From contig JAFQPG010000013.1 in assembly GCA_017411835.1 (NCBI GenBank), positions 124,001 through 188,000 on the forward strand: DNA of 64,000 nt. The letters run 5' to 3'. A program made the position numbers and the translations under genes. The DNA comes from Ruminococcus sp. (GTDB lineage: Bacteria > Bacillota > Clostridia > Oscillospirales > Acutalibacteraceae). The notes below the pieces were generated by a model. The model ran no database searches and was not told where the DNA came from. It saw only the letters and a program-made list of their open reading frames with translations. Positions 27,286 through 36,104 of this stretch are shown here, piece by piece (positions within the stretch are counted from its first letter, which is position 1; every line of letters starts with the position of its first letter).

Positions 27286-27314
27286 ATTATAGCACTCGGA
27301 CAAAAAACTGTCAA
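27286..27314 (-). promoter_or_regulatory. Consensus SigA promoter of the pyr-pur operon
   Basis: Minus strand: a perfect TTGACA, a 17-base spacer and a perfect TATAAT. Transcription should begin near 27279, so the RNA starts almost exactly at the PyrR binding-loop stem. A promoter this strong fits control by attenuation rather than weak initiation. Confidence 0.85.
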
Positions 27315-27533
27315 CAAAACGAAGTCGTTTTTTATCAGTTTTTTAAGTATTTTGCAAATCACCTAAATATATATTTATACGATAAAATTACATAGTTATT
27401 TTCAACAAATTATAAGTTTTAAAAAGAAAAAAGAGTCCTCTTCTTTCTTTATTCAAAACTAATAAATATATATTTTTGTTAAATATTTACATAATTTAAA
27501 AAGCTCTACTTATTTGTTCATAAATTTTCACAC
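27315..27533. other. AT-rich intergenic stretch between divergent pyr and his promoters
   Basis: No convincing gene is present. A short palindrome AAAACGA-AG-TCGTTTT lies at 27316-27331 directly upstream of the pyrC promoter and could be an operator, but its two-base centre makes an RNA hairpin unlikely. At 27427-27455 a purine-rich stretch and its partial complement (AAGAG/CTCTT) form a weak stem with no T tract. The rest is AT-rich spacer. Confidence 0.5.
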
Positions 27534-27562
27534 TTGACTTTACCGCACTAAAGTGGTATTAT
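27534..27562 (+). promoter_or_regulatory. SigA-type promoter of hisR-his operon
   Basis: TTGACT, a 17-base spacer and TATTAT. The predicted start is near 27569, about 25 bases before the hisR start codon, leaving no room for a T-box or peptide leader. Confidence 0.75.
27541..27558. promoter_or_regulatory. Candidate HisR operator in the his promoter
   Basis: An imperfect 18-base palindrome, TACCGCACTAAAGTGGTA, has outer arms TACC and GGTA and an inner C/G and TA symmetry. It occupies the spacer and the first bases of the -10 box, a classic repressor position. Binding by the product of the adjacent TrpR-family gene is inferred. Confidence 0.5.
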
Positions 27563-27593
27563 GTTAAAACACTAAATCAAAGAGGTGCTAAAA

Positions 27594-27890
27594 ATGAAAT
27601 ACCGCAGTGATTCTGTAGACAGATTATTTCAGACTATTTTAAACTTAAAAAATATTGAAGAGTGCTACGCTTATTTTGATGATATCTGCACTATAAAAGA
27701 AATTTTAGATTTGGCCCAAAGACTTGATACAGCTATTTTGTTAGACAAGGGCTATAGCTATCAAAAAATTACTGAAAAGGTAGATGTCAGCACCGCTACA
27801 ATCGGCAGAGTGAGCAAGTGCTTAAACTATGGTAGTGGTGGTTATAGAACCGCTATCGACAGATTAAACGCCTCGGAGGATACAAAATGA
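27594..27890 (+). CDS. hisR: TrpR/YerC-family regulator, likely histidine repressor HisR
   Basis: A 98-residue protein of the TrpR-like YerC/YecD family. The second half carries the helix-turn-helix (KGYSYQKITEKVDVSTATIGRVSK, the last part matching DNA recognition), and it ends with the family segment YGSGGYRTAIDRL. In Firmicutes such proteins next to histidine genes have been proposed as histidine-sensing repressors. The start ATG at 27594 is set by AGAGGTG five bases upstream; a GTG inside that site is not the start. Its stop overlaps hisZ by four bases, so regulator and enzymes share one transcript and autoregulation is likely. The effector is inferred from context. Confidence 0.85.
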   Translation: MKYRSDSVDRLFQTILNLKNIEECYAYFDDICTIKEILDLAQRLDTAILLDKGYSYQKITEKVDVSTATIGRVSKCLNYGSGGYRTAIDRLNASEDTK

Positions 27891-29011
27891 ACACAGCAAA
27901 TTTATCTTTAAACTTTAACGAAAGAGTTATGTTTACTCTTCGTTCTTTATATAGTATGTGCGGATTTACTCAATATAAAATGAGTAAGTTTGAAGAATAC
28001 GACCTTTATGCGAAAAATAAAGATTTCTTAATTTCAGACAGCATTATTACTTTTACTGATACAAACGGTAAACTTATGGCATTAAAGCCTGACGTTACTT
28101 TATCTATTATCAAAAACTCTAAGGATCTTCCAGACACCATTCAGAAGGTTTACTACAACGAAAATGTATATCGTATTTCTAAAGGTACACAGGGTTTTAA
28201 AGAAATAATGCAGGTTGGTCTTGAATGTTTTGGCAATATCGACAGCTACAACATCTGTGAAATTTTAACTCTTGCCTGCAAGAGCCTTAAAACAATATCA
28301 AACGATGCTGTGCTTGATATTTCTCATCTCGGCATTATGACATCAGTATTAGATGCTATCGATGTTCCATCATACGCAAGAAAAGATATATTAAAATTTA
28401 TCGGAGAAAAAAACATCCACCAGCTATCTTCCCTATGTTCTGAGTTAGAGATATCAGAAAACAATATTGAGCTTTTAAAAGAAATAGTGAACACAACAGG
28501 AAAAGCTGATGAAGTTTTACCATATTTAGAAGACAAACTTGAAGGCGTTATAGATACAGCACCACTCAAGGAATTTAGCGCTATTTTAAACGCACTTGAC
28601 AGCGATATCAAAAATATCATTAACATTGACTTTTCTGTTGTATCAGATACGCATTATTATAACAACATTGTGTTTAAGGGCTTTATTAATGGCATTCCAT
28701 CCGGCGTATTAAGCGGTGGCCAATATGATAAGCTTATGCAGAAAATGAAACGTAAGTCAGGGGCTATCGGCTTTGCTGTATATTTAGATTTACTCGAAAG
28801 ACTTGAAAGCATAACCGACAATTACGATGTTGATTGCGTTCTGCTTTACGATAAAAATGAGCCTGTTGAAAACATAAAATCAAATGTTGATAAACTAACG
28901 CTTAAAGGTTTAAAAGTACTTGCTTGCAGTGCTTTACCGAATAATTTAAAATACAAAGAGCTAATTACACTCAAGAACGGTGAGGTGAGTACAGTTGAAA
29001 ACAATGCTTAA
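27887..29011 (+). CDS. hisZ: ATP phosphoribosyltransferase regulatory subunit HisZ
   Basis: HisZ is a catalytically inactive relative of histidyl-tRNA synthetase that forms a hetero-octamer with short HisG and confers feedback inhibition by histidine. The 374-residue chain has class II synthetase-like blocks: FTDTNGKLMALKPDVTLSI (motif 2 region), VYYNENVYRIS and GLECFG. It lacks the C-terminal anticodon domain of true HisRS. The following hisG lacks its own regulatory domain, confirming the partnership. GGAGG precedes the ATG. Confidence 0.92.
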   Translation: MNTANLSLNFNERVMFTLRSLYSMCGFTQYKMSKFEEYDLYAKNKDFLISDSIITFTDTNGKLMALKPDVTLSIIKNSKDLPDTIQKVYYNENVYRISKGTQGFKEIMQVGLECFGNIDSYNICEILTLACKSLKTISNDAVLDISHLGIMTSVLDAIDVPSYARKDILKFIGEKNIHQLSSLCSELEISENNIELLKEIVNTTGKADEVLPYLEDKLEGVIDTAPLKEFSAILNALDSDIKNIINIDFSVVSDTHYYNNIVFKGFINGIPSGVLSGGQYDKLMQKMKRKSGAIGFAVYLDLLERLESITDNYDVDCVLLYDKNEPVENIKSNVDKLTLKGLKVLACSALPNNLKYKELITLKNGEVSTVENNA

Positions 29012-29627
29012 TGTTGCCCTACCTAAAGGCAGACTCGGTGAAAAAGTATATAATATGTTCGAAAAAGCAGGTTTTGAGTGCCCATCTATCAAAGAAAATA
29101 ATCGTAAGCTTATTTTTGAAAACGAACAAGTCGGTGTTAGATACTTCTGGGTTAAGCCATCCGATGTGGCAATCTATGTTGAACGAGGTGCGGCTGATAT
29201 CGGCGTTGCCGGCAAAGATATACTTCTTGAATATGAACCTGATATATACGAGCTTTTGGATCTTGATATCGGCAAATGCTCAATGGCTGTTGCATCAAAA
29301 AAAGAATTCAGGGACAATCCTCAAAAGACACTTAGAGTTGCAACTAAATTTTCAAATATTGCTCAGCAGTATTATATGTCAAAAGGCAGAGATATTGATA
29401 TTATCCACCTTAACGGTTCTATTGAAATTGCTCCAATACTTGATTTATCCGACGTAATCGTAGATATTGTTGAAACAGGAACTACACTTAAAGAAAACAA
29501 TTTAGATGTTTTTGAAACTATTGTTGACATCAGTGCTCGACTAATTGCTAATAAATCAAGCTACAAATTTAAAAGCGAGCAAATCAACAAAATTATAAAC
29601 GAAATCAAAACCCAGCTGGAGGCTTAA
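28995..29627 (+). CDS. hisG: ATP phosphoribosyltransferase HisG, short form
   Basis: HisG joins ATP and PRPP in the first, committed step of histidine synthesis. At 210 residues it is the short form without the C-terminal histidine-binding domain, and so needs HisZ. Motifs: LNVALPKGRLGE, ERGAADIGVAGKD and the PRPP block DVIVDIVETGTTL. The likely start is a TTG at 28995, seven bases after GAGGTG and 17 bases inside hisZ; an ATG at 29004 is the alternative but is badly spaced. Confidence 0.94.
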   Translation: MKTMLNVALPKGRLGEKVYNMFEKAGFECPSIKENNRKLIFENEQVGVRYFWVKPSDVAIYVERGAADIGVAGKDILLEYEPDIYELLDLDIGKCSMAVASKKEFRDNPQKTLRVATKFSNIAQQYYMSKGRDIDIIHLNGSIEIAPILDLSDVIVDIVETGTTLKENNLDVFETIVDISARLIANKSSYKFKSEQINKIINEIKTQLEA

Positions 29628-29628
29628 A

Positions 29629-30903
29629 ATGATAAGCATAATGAAATATAACGAGGTTGATAATAAGGAAATATTTTCTCGTGTTCAAAGCTCTATCAAC
29701 GTCGAGGGCATTGTTGCTGATATAATTTCAAATGTAAGAACAAATGGCGATAAAGCTGTTTTAGAATATTGTGAAAAATTTGATAAAGCAAAGCTTTCTT
29801 CACTACTTGTTACAGAGGCTGAAATCGACGAGGCAGTCAATTTGGTAGAACCTAAATTTTTAGAAATACTTAAAAAAGCTGCTGAAAACATCCGTATTTT
29901 CCACGAAAAGCAAGTTAGAAAAGGTTTTGAAATAAAAAAAGAAAACGGTATAATTATCGGTCAAAAAGTCACTGCGGTCGATAAAGCAGGTCTTTACGTA
30001 CCAGGTGGTACTGCGGCTTATCCGTCAACCGTGCTTATGGACTCAATTCCTGCAAAGATTGCGGGTGTTAAAGAAGTTGTAATGGTAACCCCACCTAATG
30101 CAGAGGGTAAAATCAACCCTGTTATTCTTGCAGCCGCTAAAATAGCAGGTATCGATAAAATCTTCAAGGTCGGCGGTGCACAGGCTATCGCAGCCCTCGC
30201 TTACGGCACAGAAAGTATCCCTAAAGTAGATAAGATTGTCGGACCTGGCAACGCTTTTGTTGCAGAAGCTAAAAAGCAGGTCTTTGGTCAGGTTTCTATC
30301 GATATGATTGCAGGACCAAGCGAAATTTTAATTATTGCAGATAAAAAATCAAATCCAAGACACATAGCTGCAGATTTGCTATCTCAAGCAGAACATGATA
30401 AAATGGCTAGTGCTGTGCTTGTAACAGACTCAATGGATCTCGCACTTAAAGTTCAAAACGAATTAGAGTTGCAAATCCCGTTACTTGAAAGAGCTCAGAT
30501 TGCACGAGAATCTATCGACAACAACGGAAAAATTATCGTCGCAGATAATCTTTACAAGGTGATTGAAATTTCAAACGAAATTGCGCCTGAACACCTTGAA
30601 CTATGCGTTGATAATCCATTTGACTATCTTGACGAAATCAAGCACGCGGGTTCTATCTTTATGGGCAGAAACTGTCCTGAGGCTTTAGGCGATTACTACG
30701 CAGGTCCTAACCACACATTACCTACATCAGGTACTGCTAAATTTTCAAGTCCTCTTTCAGTAGACGACTTTGTAAAGAAAACACAGTACACATACTATAC
30801 TAAAGAAGCTTTGAGCGAGGTTGCAGACGATGTTGCTTTCTTTGCAACAAAAGAAGGTCTTACTGCCCACGCAAAAAGTGCTACTATCCGTACGGAGGAA
30901 TAA
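29629..30903 (+). CDS. hisD: Histidinol dehydrogenase HisD
   Basis: HisD carries out the last two oxidations, histidinol to histidine, with NAD and zinc. The 424-residue chain has the family pattern GLYVPGGTAAYPSTVLM, KVGGAQAIAALAYGT, DMIAGPSEILI, DLLSQAEHD (a zinc-binding region) and APEHLEL with its catalytic Glu-His. Length is standard. It starts right after hisG with GGAGG six bases upstream. Confidence 0.97.
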   Translation: MISIMKYNEVDNKEIFSRVQSSINVEGIVADIISNVRTNGDKAVLEYCEKFDKAKLSSLLVTEAEIDEAVNLVEPKFLEILKKAAENIRIFHEKQVRKGFEIKKENGIIIGQKVTAVDKAGLYVPGGTAAYPSTVLMDSIPAKIAGVKEVVMVTPPNAEGKINPVILAAAKIAGIDKIFKVGGAQAIAALAYGTESIPKVDKIVGPGNAFVAEAKKQVFGQVSIDMIAGPSEILIIADKKSNPRHIAADLLSQAEHDKMASAVLVTDSMDLALKVQNELELQIPLLERAQIARESIDNNGKIIVADNLYKVIEISNEIAPEHLELCVDNPFDYLDEIKHAGSIFMGRNCPEALGDYYAGPNHTLPTSGTAKFSSPLSVDDFVKKTQYTYYTKEALSEVADDVAFFATKEGLTAHAKSATIRTEE

Positions 30904-30905
30904 TT

Positions 30906-31970
30906 TTGAGTAAATTTTTCAGTAATAAATTCAACACCCTTGTTCCCTACACTCCCGGTGAGCAACCAAAGGATACACAGTATATAAAACTTAATACTAA
31001 CGAATCTCCATACTCACCAAGCAAAAAAGCGGTAAACTACGCTTGTAAGGCTTCTGAAAACGTTCAGTTATATTCTGACCCAGAGTGCAGAGAACTTGTT
31101 AAAACTGCTGCTGAAAAATTCAATATAAGTCAAGATGAGATAATCTTTACAAATGGTTCTGATGAGGTTTTGAATTTCGCTTTTATGGCATATTGCGACG
31201 ATAAATGTCCTGCTGTATTTGCAGATATTACATACGGTTTTTACAAAGTCTTTGCACAGATAAATAATATTAAGTCAAAAGTTATACCACTTAAAGAAGA
31301 TTTTTCGATTGATATTACTGATTACTATAATGCAAACGGTACTATATTTATCGCTAACCCAAATGCACCAACAGGAATCGCACTCACATTAAAAGAAATT
31401 GAATTAATACTTCAAAACAACAAAGACAACATTGTTGTAATTGACGAAGCATACGTCGATTTTGGTGCACAAAGTGTTGTATCGCTTACAAAAAAATATG
31501 ACAATTTACTTGTCACACAAACATTTTCTAAATCACGCTCATTAGCAGGCGGACGATTAGGCTTTGGTATTGCATCAAAAGAGATTATCAGAGACTTAAA
31601 CACTATAAAATATTCTACAAACCCGTACAATGTAAATTCTCTTACAATGGCAATGGGCGTAGGCACTCTGCTTGACGACGAATATTGTATGGACAACTGT
31701 AAAAAAGTTATGACCACCAGAGCGTGGACAGTAAATGAGCTTAGTAATCTCGGCTTTTCTATGACCGACTCAAAAGCGAACTTCATATTCGCTAAACACA
31801 ACAAAATTTCAGGTAAGGATATTTACTTGAAGCTAAAGGAAAAAGGTGTTTTAATTCGTCACTTTGATACTGAAAAATTGACTGATTACAACAGAATCAC
31901 TATCGGTAGCGAAGAGCAAATGAAAATTTTTATAGAAAGACTTAAAGAAGTACTGGAGGAGTTAAAATGA
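30906..31970 (+). CDS. hisC: Histidinol-phosphate aminotransferase HisC
   Basis: A PLP-dependent class I/II aminotransferase converting imidazole-acetol phosphate to histidinol phosphate. The 354-residue protein shows the N-terminal KLNTNESPYSPS, FTNGSDEVLNF, ANPNAPTGIAL, the aspartate in VVIDEAYVDFG, and the PLP lysine in QTFSKSRSLAGGRLGFG. Translation starts at TTG (30906) with GGAGG seven bases upstream. It overlaps hisB by four bases. Confidence 0.95.
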   Translation: MSKFFSNKFNTLVPYTPGEQPKDTQYIKLNTNESPYSPSKKAVNYACKASENVQLYSDPECRELVKTAAEKFNISQDEIIFTNGSDEVLNFAFMAYCDDKCPAVFADITYGFYKVFAQINNIKSKVIPLKEDFSIDITDYYNANGTIFIANPNAPTGIALTLKEIELILQNNKDNIVVIDEAYVDFGAQSVVSLTKKYDNLLVTQTFSKSRSLAGGRLGFGIASKEIIRDLNTIKYSTNPYNVNSLTMAMGVGTLLDDEYCMDNCKKVMTTRAWTVNELSNLGFSMTDSKANFIFAKHNKISGKDIYLKLKEKGVLIRHFDTEKLTDYNRITIGSEEQMKIFIERLKEVLEELK

Positions 31971-32554
31971 GAACAGCCTCAATAAACAGAAAAACTGCTG
32001 AAACTGACATCAAACTAACCTTGAATGTTGATGGCAGTGGTGAAAGCAAGATAGATTCAGGATGCGGTTTTTTAGACCATATGCTGACATTATTTGCAAA
32101 GCATGGCAGATTTGATCTTGAGTTAAAATGTATTGGAGATACTCAAGTCGATGACCATCACACAGTTGAAGATATCGGTATTTCTTTAGGACAAGCGTTT
32201 AAATCAGCGCTTTCTGACAAAAAAGGAATGGTTCGCTACGGCTATATGATATTACCGATGGATGAAACACTTGTTTTATCGGCAATCGACTTTTCAGGCA
32301 GAAGCTACTTAAACTATGATTTACAGATTCCAACAGAAAAAGTCGGAACTTTCGACACCGAATTGGTTGAGGAATTTTTCCTCGGTTTTGTCAGAAACTG
32401 TGAATGCACATTGCATCTAAAACAGCTCGACGGCACAAATTCGCATCACATTATTGAGGGTGCTTTCAAATCTGTTGCAAGAAGTATGAAAGATGCGGTG
32501 AAAATCGATGAAAAGTTTGCTGATGAAATTTTATCTACAAAAGGTGTATTGTAA
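31967..32554 (+). CDS. hisB: Imidazoleglycerol-phosphate dehydratase HisB
   Basis: HisB dehydrates imidazole glycerol phosphate, a manganese-dependent reaction. The 195-residue protein has the metal motifs DDHHTVEDIGI and SHHIIEGAFK, and CGFLDHMLTLFAKHG. It is monofunctional: the phosphatase domain found in enteric HisB is absent, and a separate PHP phosphatase closes the operon. Confidence 0.97.
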   Translation: MRTASINRKTAETDIKLTLNVDGSGESKIDSGCGFLDHMLTLFAKHGRFDLELKCIGDTQVDDHHTVEDIGISLGQAFKSALSDKKGMVRYGYMILPMDETLVLSAIDFSGRSYLNYDLQIPTEKVGTFDTELVEEFFLGFVRNCECTLHLKQLDGTNSHHIIEGAFKSVARSMKDAVKIDEKFADEILSTKGVL

Positions 32555-33174
32555 TGGTTGCAATTATTGATTACGGCGTTGGAAATTTATTTTCTTTAAA
32601 ATCTTCGCTGTCTTTTTTAGGAGCAGATGTTATCGTAACATCTGATGAAAATGAGCTTAAAAAAGCCGACCAGATAATTTTACCCGGTGTTGGGGCTTTT
32701 GAGGACGCGGCTAAAAAGCTTAAAGAAACAGGTCTTGATATTATAATTAAGGAGCTAGCAAAAAAAGGCAAACCACTTATGGGCATTTGTCTTGGTATGC
32801 AGTTGCTTTTTGATAGAAGCTTTGAATACGGCGAACACGAAGGCTTGGGTCTTATTAAAGGTGATGTCGTTGCTATTAAAGATGATGTAAGCGCTGATTT
32901 GAAAATCCCACATATTGGATGGAATTCTTTGAAATTTAACGGCGAGCCATCCCCTATTTTTTCAAATATTAATGATGGTGATTGCGTGTACTTTGTCCAC
33001 TCTTTTTATGCAAAAAACTGCGATAAATCTGTTATCGCTACCACGCAGTACGGAGCAACTCTTACTGCCGCAGTTGCAGATAAAAATGTTTATGGTTGTC
33101 AGTTTCACCCTGAAAAAAGCGGTGCTGTCGGTCTAAATATTTTAAAAGCCTTTTTAGATTTAAAGGAGAAATAA
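32554..33174 (+). CDS. hisH: Imidazole glycerol phosphate synthase glutaminase HisH
   Basis: HisH hydrolyses glutamine and channels ammonia to HisF. The 206-residue class I amidotransferase is intact: nucleophile in MGICLGMQ, and the His-Glu pair in GCQFHPEKSG. This contrasts with the degenerate or missing glutaminases of PurF and GMP synthase in the same window. The ATG overlaps the hisB stop by one base; no strong ribosome site is seen, which fits coupling to hisB. Confidence 0.96.
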   Translation: MVAIIDYGVGNLFSLKSSLSFLGADVIVTSDENELKKADQIILPGVGAFEDAAKKLKETGLDIIIKELAKKGKPLMGICLGMQLLFDRSFEYGEHEGLGLIKGDVVAIKDDVSADLKIPHIGWNSLKFNGEPSPIFSNINDGDCVYFVHSFYAKNCDKSVIATTQYGATLTAAVADKNVYGCQFHPEKSGAVGLNILKAFLDLKEK

Positions 33175-33175
33175 A

Positions 33176-33889
33176 ATGATAATTTACCCTGCGATTGATT
33201 TGTATGATGCTAAGGCTGTTCGCCTTTTTAAAGGTGATTACGCTCAGATGACAATATATAATGACGATCCCGTTTCTGTTGCTAACGACTTTAAAGCAAG
33301 TGGTGCTACTCACATACATCTTGTAGATTTAGAGGGCGCTAAAACAGGCACAACACCTAATTTTGAAGTTGTTAAAAACATAAAAGAAACAACAAGTCTT
33401 TTTTGCGAAATTGGTGGCGGAATTCGAAGTATGCAAGTCATAGAAAAATATATAAACGCTAAAGTTGATAGAGTTATTTTAGGTACAGCTGCTGTTACAA
33501 ACGAAGGCTTTGTTGAAGAAGCTGTTAAAAAATACGGTGATAAAATCGCTGTTGGAATTGACATCAAAGACGGTTTTGTTGCTATAAAAGGCTGGACCGA
33601 AAAATCAGATATAGATGCTTTTGATTTTTGCGACAAAATGCAAAAAATCGGAGTAAAAACAATTATTTGCACAGATATATCAAAGGATGGAGCAATGCAA
33701 GGCACAAACCATAACCTTTACAAAGAGCTAAGCGAAAGATTTGATATCGATATAATCGCATCAGGCGGTGTGTCTTCTATCAATGACATTGAAAAGCTTA
33801 ACACTCTTGATATTCATGGTGCAATTATTGGCAAAGCATACTACACCGGTGCTATTAACTTAAGAGAAGCTATTGAGGTGGCTAAATGA
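33176..33889 (+). CDS. hisA: ProFAR isomerase HisA
   Basis: HisA isomerises ProFAR to PRFAR. The 237-residue half-barrel-repeat TIM protein starts MIIYPAIDLYDAKAVRL with the catalytic aspartate, and has the phosphate sites EIGGGIRS and IIASGGVSS and the second aspartate in TDISKDGAMQG. Length is standard. It overlaps hisF by four bases. Confidence 0.96.
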   Translation: MIIYPAIDLYDAKAVRLFKGDYAQMTIYNDDPVSVANDFKASGATHIHLVDLEGAKTGTTPNFEVVKNIKETTSLFCEIGGGIRSMQVIEKYINAKVDRVILGTAAVTNEGFVEEAVKKYGDKIAVGIDIKDGFVAIKGWTEKSDIDAFDFCDKMQKIGVKTIICTDISKDGAMQGTNHNLYKELSERFDIDIIASGGVSSINDIEKLNTLDIHGAIIGKAYYTGAINLREAIEVAK

Positions 33890-34647
33890 TAACAAAAAGA
33901 ATTATACCTTGTCTTGATGTTAAAGACGGCAGGGTTGTAAAAGGTGTTAATTTTGAGGGGCTTAGCGATGTTTCATCCCCTATTACACTTGCAAAATTTT
34001 ATAGCGACTGCGGAGCAGACGAGCTTGTATTTTATGATATCACCGCATCATCAGACGGAAGAAAGCTTTTTACTGACATATTGTGCGAAACTGCAAAAAG
34101 TGTTTTTATACCGCTTACTGTCGGTGGTGGTATAAATACGGTCGAGGATTTTGACAGAGTGCTCAAGTGCGGTGCTGACAAAGTCAGCGTCAATTCAGGA
34201 GCAATTAAAAATCCAGACTTAATATATCAGGCTGCAAAACTATACGGCGACCAATGTGTTGTAATATCTGCTGATGTAAAGCGTGTTGATGGTGTTTTCA
34301 GAGTATTTGCGAAGGGTGGCAGAGAAAACACCGGTATGGAAGCAATCAAGTGGATAAAGCGTTGCGTATCAAACGGTGCGGGTGAAGTTGTGCTTAACTC
34401 TATAGATACTGACGGAGTAAAAAAAGGCTTTGACCTTGAAATGCTCGATAAAGTATGTAACGCAGTAAACGTGCCTGTAATTGCATCAGGTGGTGCGGGC
34501 TGTATTGAAGATTTTATCACCCTATTTAACACGTTGCCAAAGGTTGATGCGGGTCTTGCTGCTTCTATCTTCCACTTTGGCGAAGTTAAGATTTCTGATT
34601 TAAAAGCCGAAATGGCTAAAGCAAATATTCCTACCAGATTATCATAA
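33886..34647 (+). CDS. hisF: Imidazole glycerol phosphate synthase cyclase HisF
   Basis: HisF uses ammonia from HisH to split PRFAR into imidazole glycerol phosphate and AICAR. The AICAR returns to purine synthesis through the transformylase in the pyr-pur operon. The 253-residue barrel starts [18 protein letters not shown] and shows [25 protein letters not shown] with the catalytic aspartate, and [12 protein letters not shown] lies just upstream of the ATG, which sits inside the end of hisA. Confidence 0.97.
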   Translation: MITKRIIPCLDVKDGRVVKGVNFEGLSDVSSPITLAKFYSDCGADELVFYDITASSDGRKLFTDILCETAKSVFIPLTVGGGINTVEDFDRVLKCGADKVSVNSGAIKNPDLIYQAAKLYGDQCVVISADVKRVDGVFRVFAKGGRENTGMEAIKWIKRCVSNGAGEVVLNSIDTDGVKKGFDLEMLDKVCNAVNVPVIASGGAGCIEDFITLFNTLPKVDAGLAASIFHFGEVKISDLKAEMAKANIPTRLS

Positions 34648-34660
34648 AAGGAGATTTACA

Positions 34661-35308
34661 ATGATTGATATCGAAACCCTTAAATTTGACGAGAAAGGCT
34701 TAATACCTGCGATTGTTGTTGACTCAGTTACAAAAAAGGTATTAACACTTGCATATATGAACAAGGAAAGTCTTAAAATCTCTATAGAAAAAGAACTGAC
34801 TTGTTTTTACAGCCGTTCAAGACAACAGCTTTGGCTTAAAGGTGAAACAAGCGGTAATTTCCAGCATATAGTTTCTATCACATCTGACTGTGACAACGAT
34901 GCATTAATTGTTATGGTTGAGCCTGACGGTCCTGCGTGCCATTTAGGTACTACATCGTGCTTTAATAACGAGGTTTTCCAAAGTGAAGACCGTTACGAGT
35001 TTTCTTATCAAGGCTTATTTGACCTGATAAAAGGACGTAAAACAGATAAAAAAGAAGGCTCCTACACAACCTACCTTTTTGAAAAAGGTCTTGACAAGAT
35101 TCTAAAGAAGGTCGGAGAAGAATGTACTGAGGTTATTATCGCTTCAAAAGCTGAGGATAAAAAAGAGACTATTTACGAAATCGCTGACCTCGCTTACCAC
35201 GTTATGGTACTTATGATAGAACAAGGCATCACTCTTGAAGATATCCACAAAGAGCTTGCTTCCCGTCACGTTATCGACCACAAAGTAAAACAGGAGAAAA
35301 TGACATAA
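34661..35308 (+). CDS. hisIE: Bifunctional PRA-CH/PRA-PH protein HisIE
   Basis: Two domains catalyse the second and third steps of histidine synthesis. Residues 1-110 are phosphoribosyl-AMP cyclohydrolase ([24 protein letters not shown], and zinc cysteines in SDCDNDA and CHLGTTSC). Residues 115-215 are phosphoribosyl-ATP pyrophosphatase ([22 protein letters not shown], and an all-alpha EADL-type metal site in [14 protein letters not shown]). The fusion is common in bacteria. AAAGGAG lies seven bases before the ATG. Confidence 0.96.
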   Translation: MIDIETLKFDEKGLIPAIVVDSVTKKVLTLAYMNKESLKISIEKELTCFYSRSRQQLWLKGETSGNFQHIVSITSDCDNDALIVMVEPDGPACHLGTTSCFNNEVFQSEDRYEFSYQGLFDLIKGRKTDKKEGSYTTYLFEKGLDKILKKVGEECTEVIIASKAEDKKETIYEIADLAYHVMVLMIEQGITLEDIHKELASRHVIDHKVKQEKMT

Positions 35309-36057
35309 TGAAAAAAGTGGATTTGCACATTCACTCTACCTACAGTGATGGCAAAAATACACCGCAGGAGATTGTAGCTAATGCAGTAAAAATGGGTATT
35401 GATATAATTGGTTTTTCTGACCACTCCTATACCCCGTTTGATTTATCATACTGCATCAGCAAAGAAGACATCACCAAATATAAAGCTGAAATAATTAGTC
35501 TTAAAAACGAATACAAAGATAAGATAGATATTTTACTTGGAATTGAGCAAGACTACTACTCAACCGAAGAAACAAACGACTATGAATATATAATCGGCTC
35601 GGTGCACTACATCAAAAAAGATGGAGATTACATACCGATTGATGAGTCGGCAAAAATACTTATTGATGCTGCAAATAAGCACTTTGACGGTGATATTTAC
35701 TCGTTGATTGAGTTGTACTTCGAAACTGTCTGTGACGTTGTATGTAAAACAAACTGCGATATCATAGGACACATTGATTTGATTTCAAAGTTCAATGAAA
35801 ATAACGCTTTGTTTGATGAAAAGGACGAGCGATATATTACTGCATACAAAAATGCGTGTGATAAGCTGATAAGTTTTAACAAGCTCTTTGAGATAAATAC
35901 GGGCGCAATTTCACGCGGATATCGCACATCGCCTTATCCATCGAGCAATATATACGAGTATCTTAAAAGCAAAGGCGCAAGATTCATCTTATCAAGCGAT
36001 AGTCACAGCAAAGACAATCTGTGCTATAAATTTAATGAATATAGCAACCTTATATAA
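35308..36057 (+). CDS. hisJ: PHP-family histidinol-phosphatase
   Basis: A 249-residue PHP-domain phosphatase that removes phosphate from histidinol phosphate and fills the step missing from monofunctional HisB. Motif 1 is DLHIHSTYSDGKNTP, motif 2 GFSDHSYTPF; IGSVHYI, IGHIDLISKF and a C-terminal SSDSHSKD complete the trinuclear metal site. It is the last gene of the operon, its ATG overlapping the hisIE stop, and is followed by a strong terminator. Confidence 0.93.
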   Translation: MKKVDLHIHSTYSDGKNTPQEIVANAVKMGIDIIGFSDHSYTPFDLSYCISKEDITKYKAEIISLKNEYKDKIDILLGIEQDYYSTEETNDYEYIIGSVHYIKKDGDYIPIDESAKILIDAANKHFDGDIYSLIELYFETVCDVVCKTNCDIIGHIDLISKFNENNALFDEKDERYITAYKNACDKLISFNKLFEINTGAISRGYRTSPYPSSNIYEYLKSKGARFILSSDSHSKDNLCYKFNEYSNLI

Positions 36058-36062
36058 ACAAC

Positions 36063-36094
36063 AAACCCCCGAAAGATAAAACTTTCGGGGGTTT
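36063..36094. terminator. Bidirectional terminator between his operon and GMP synthase gene
   Basis: A perfect 13-base-pair stem, AAACCCCCGAAAG with CTTTCGGGGGTTT, and a six-base loop. A and T runs on both sides let it serve the convergent hisJ and GMP synthase transcripts. Confidence 0.9.
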
Positions 36095-36104
36095 AAAATT
36101 TGTA

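Noticed and set aside
27427-27455. Purine-rich stretch and its complement as a terminator or small RNA
   Set aside because: The AAGAG/CTCTT pairing is weak and AT-rich, with no T tract, and no gene ends nearby.
27315-27593. T-box or histidine leader peptide upstream of the his genes
   Set aside because: The predicted transcript begins about 25 bases before hisR, with no AGGTGG T-box core and no His-codon run.
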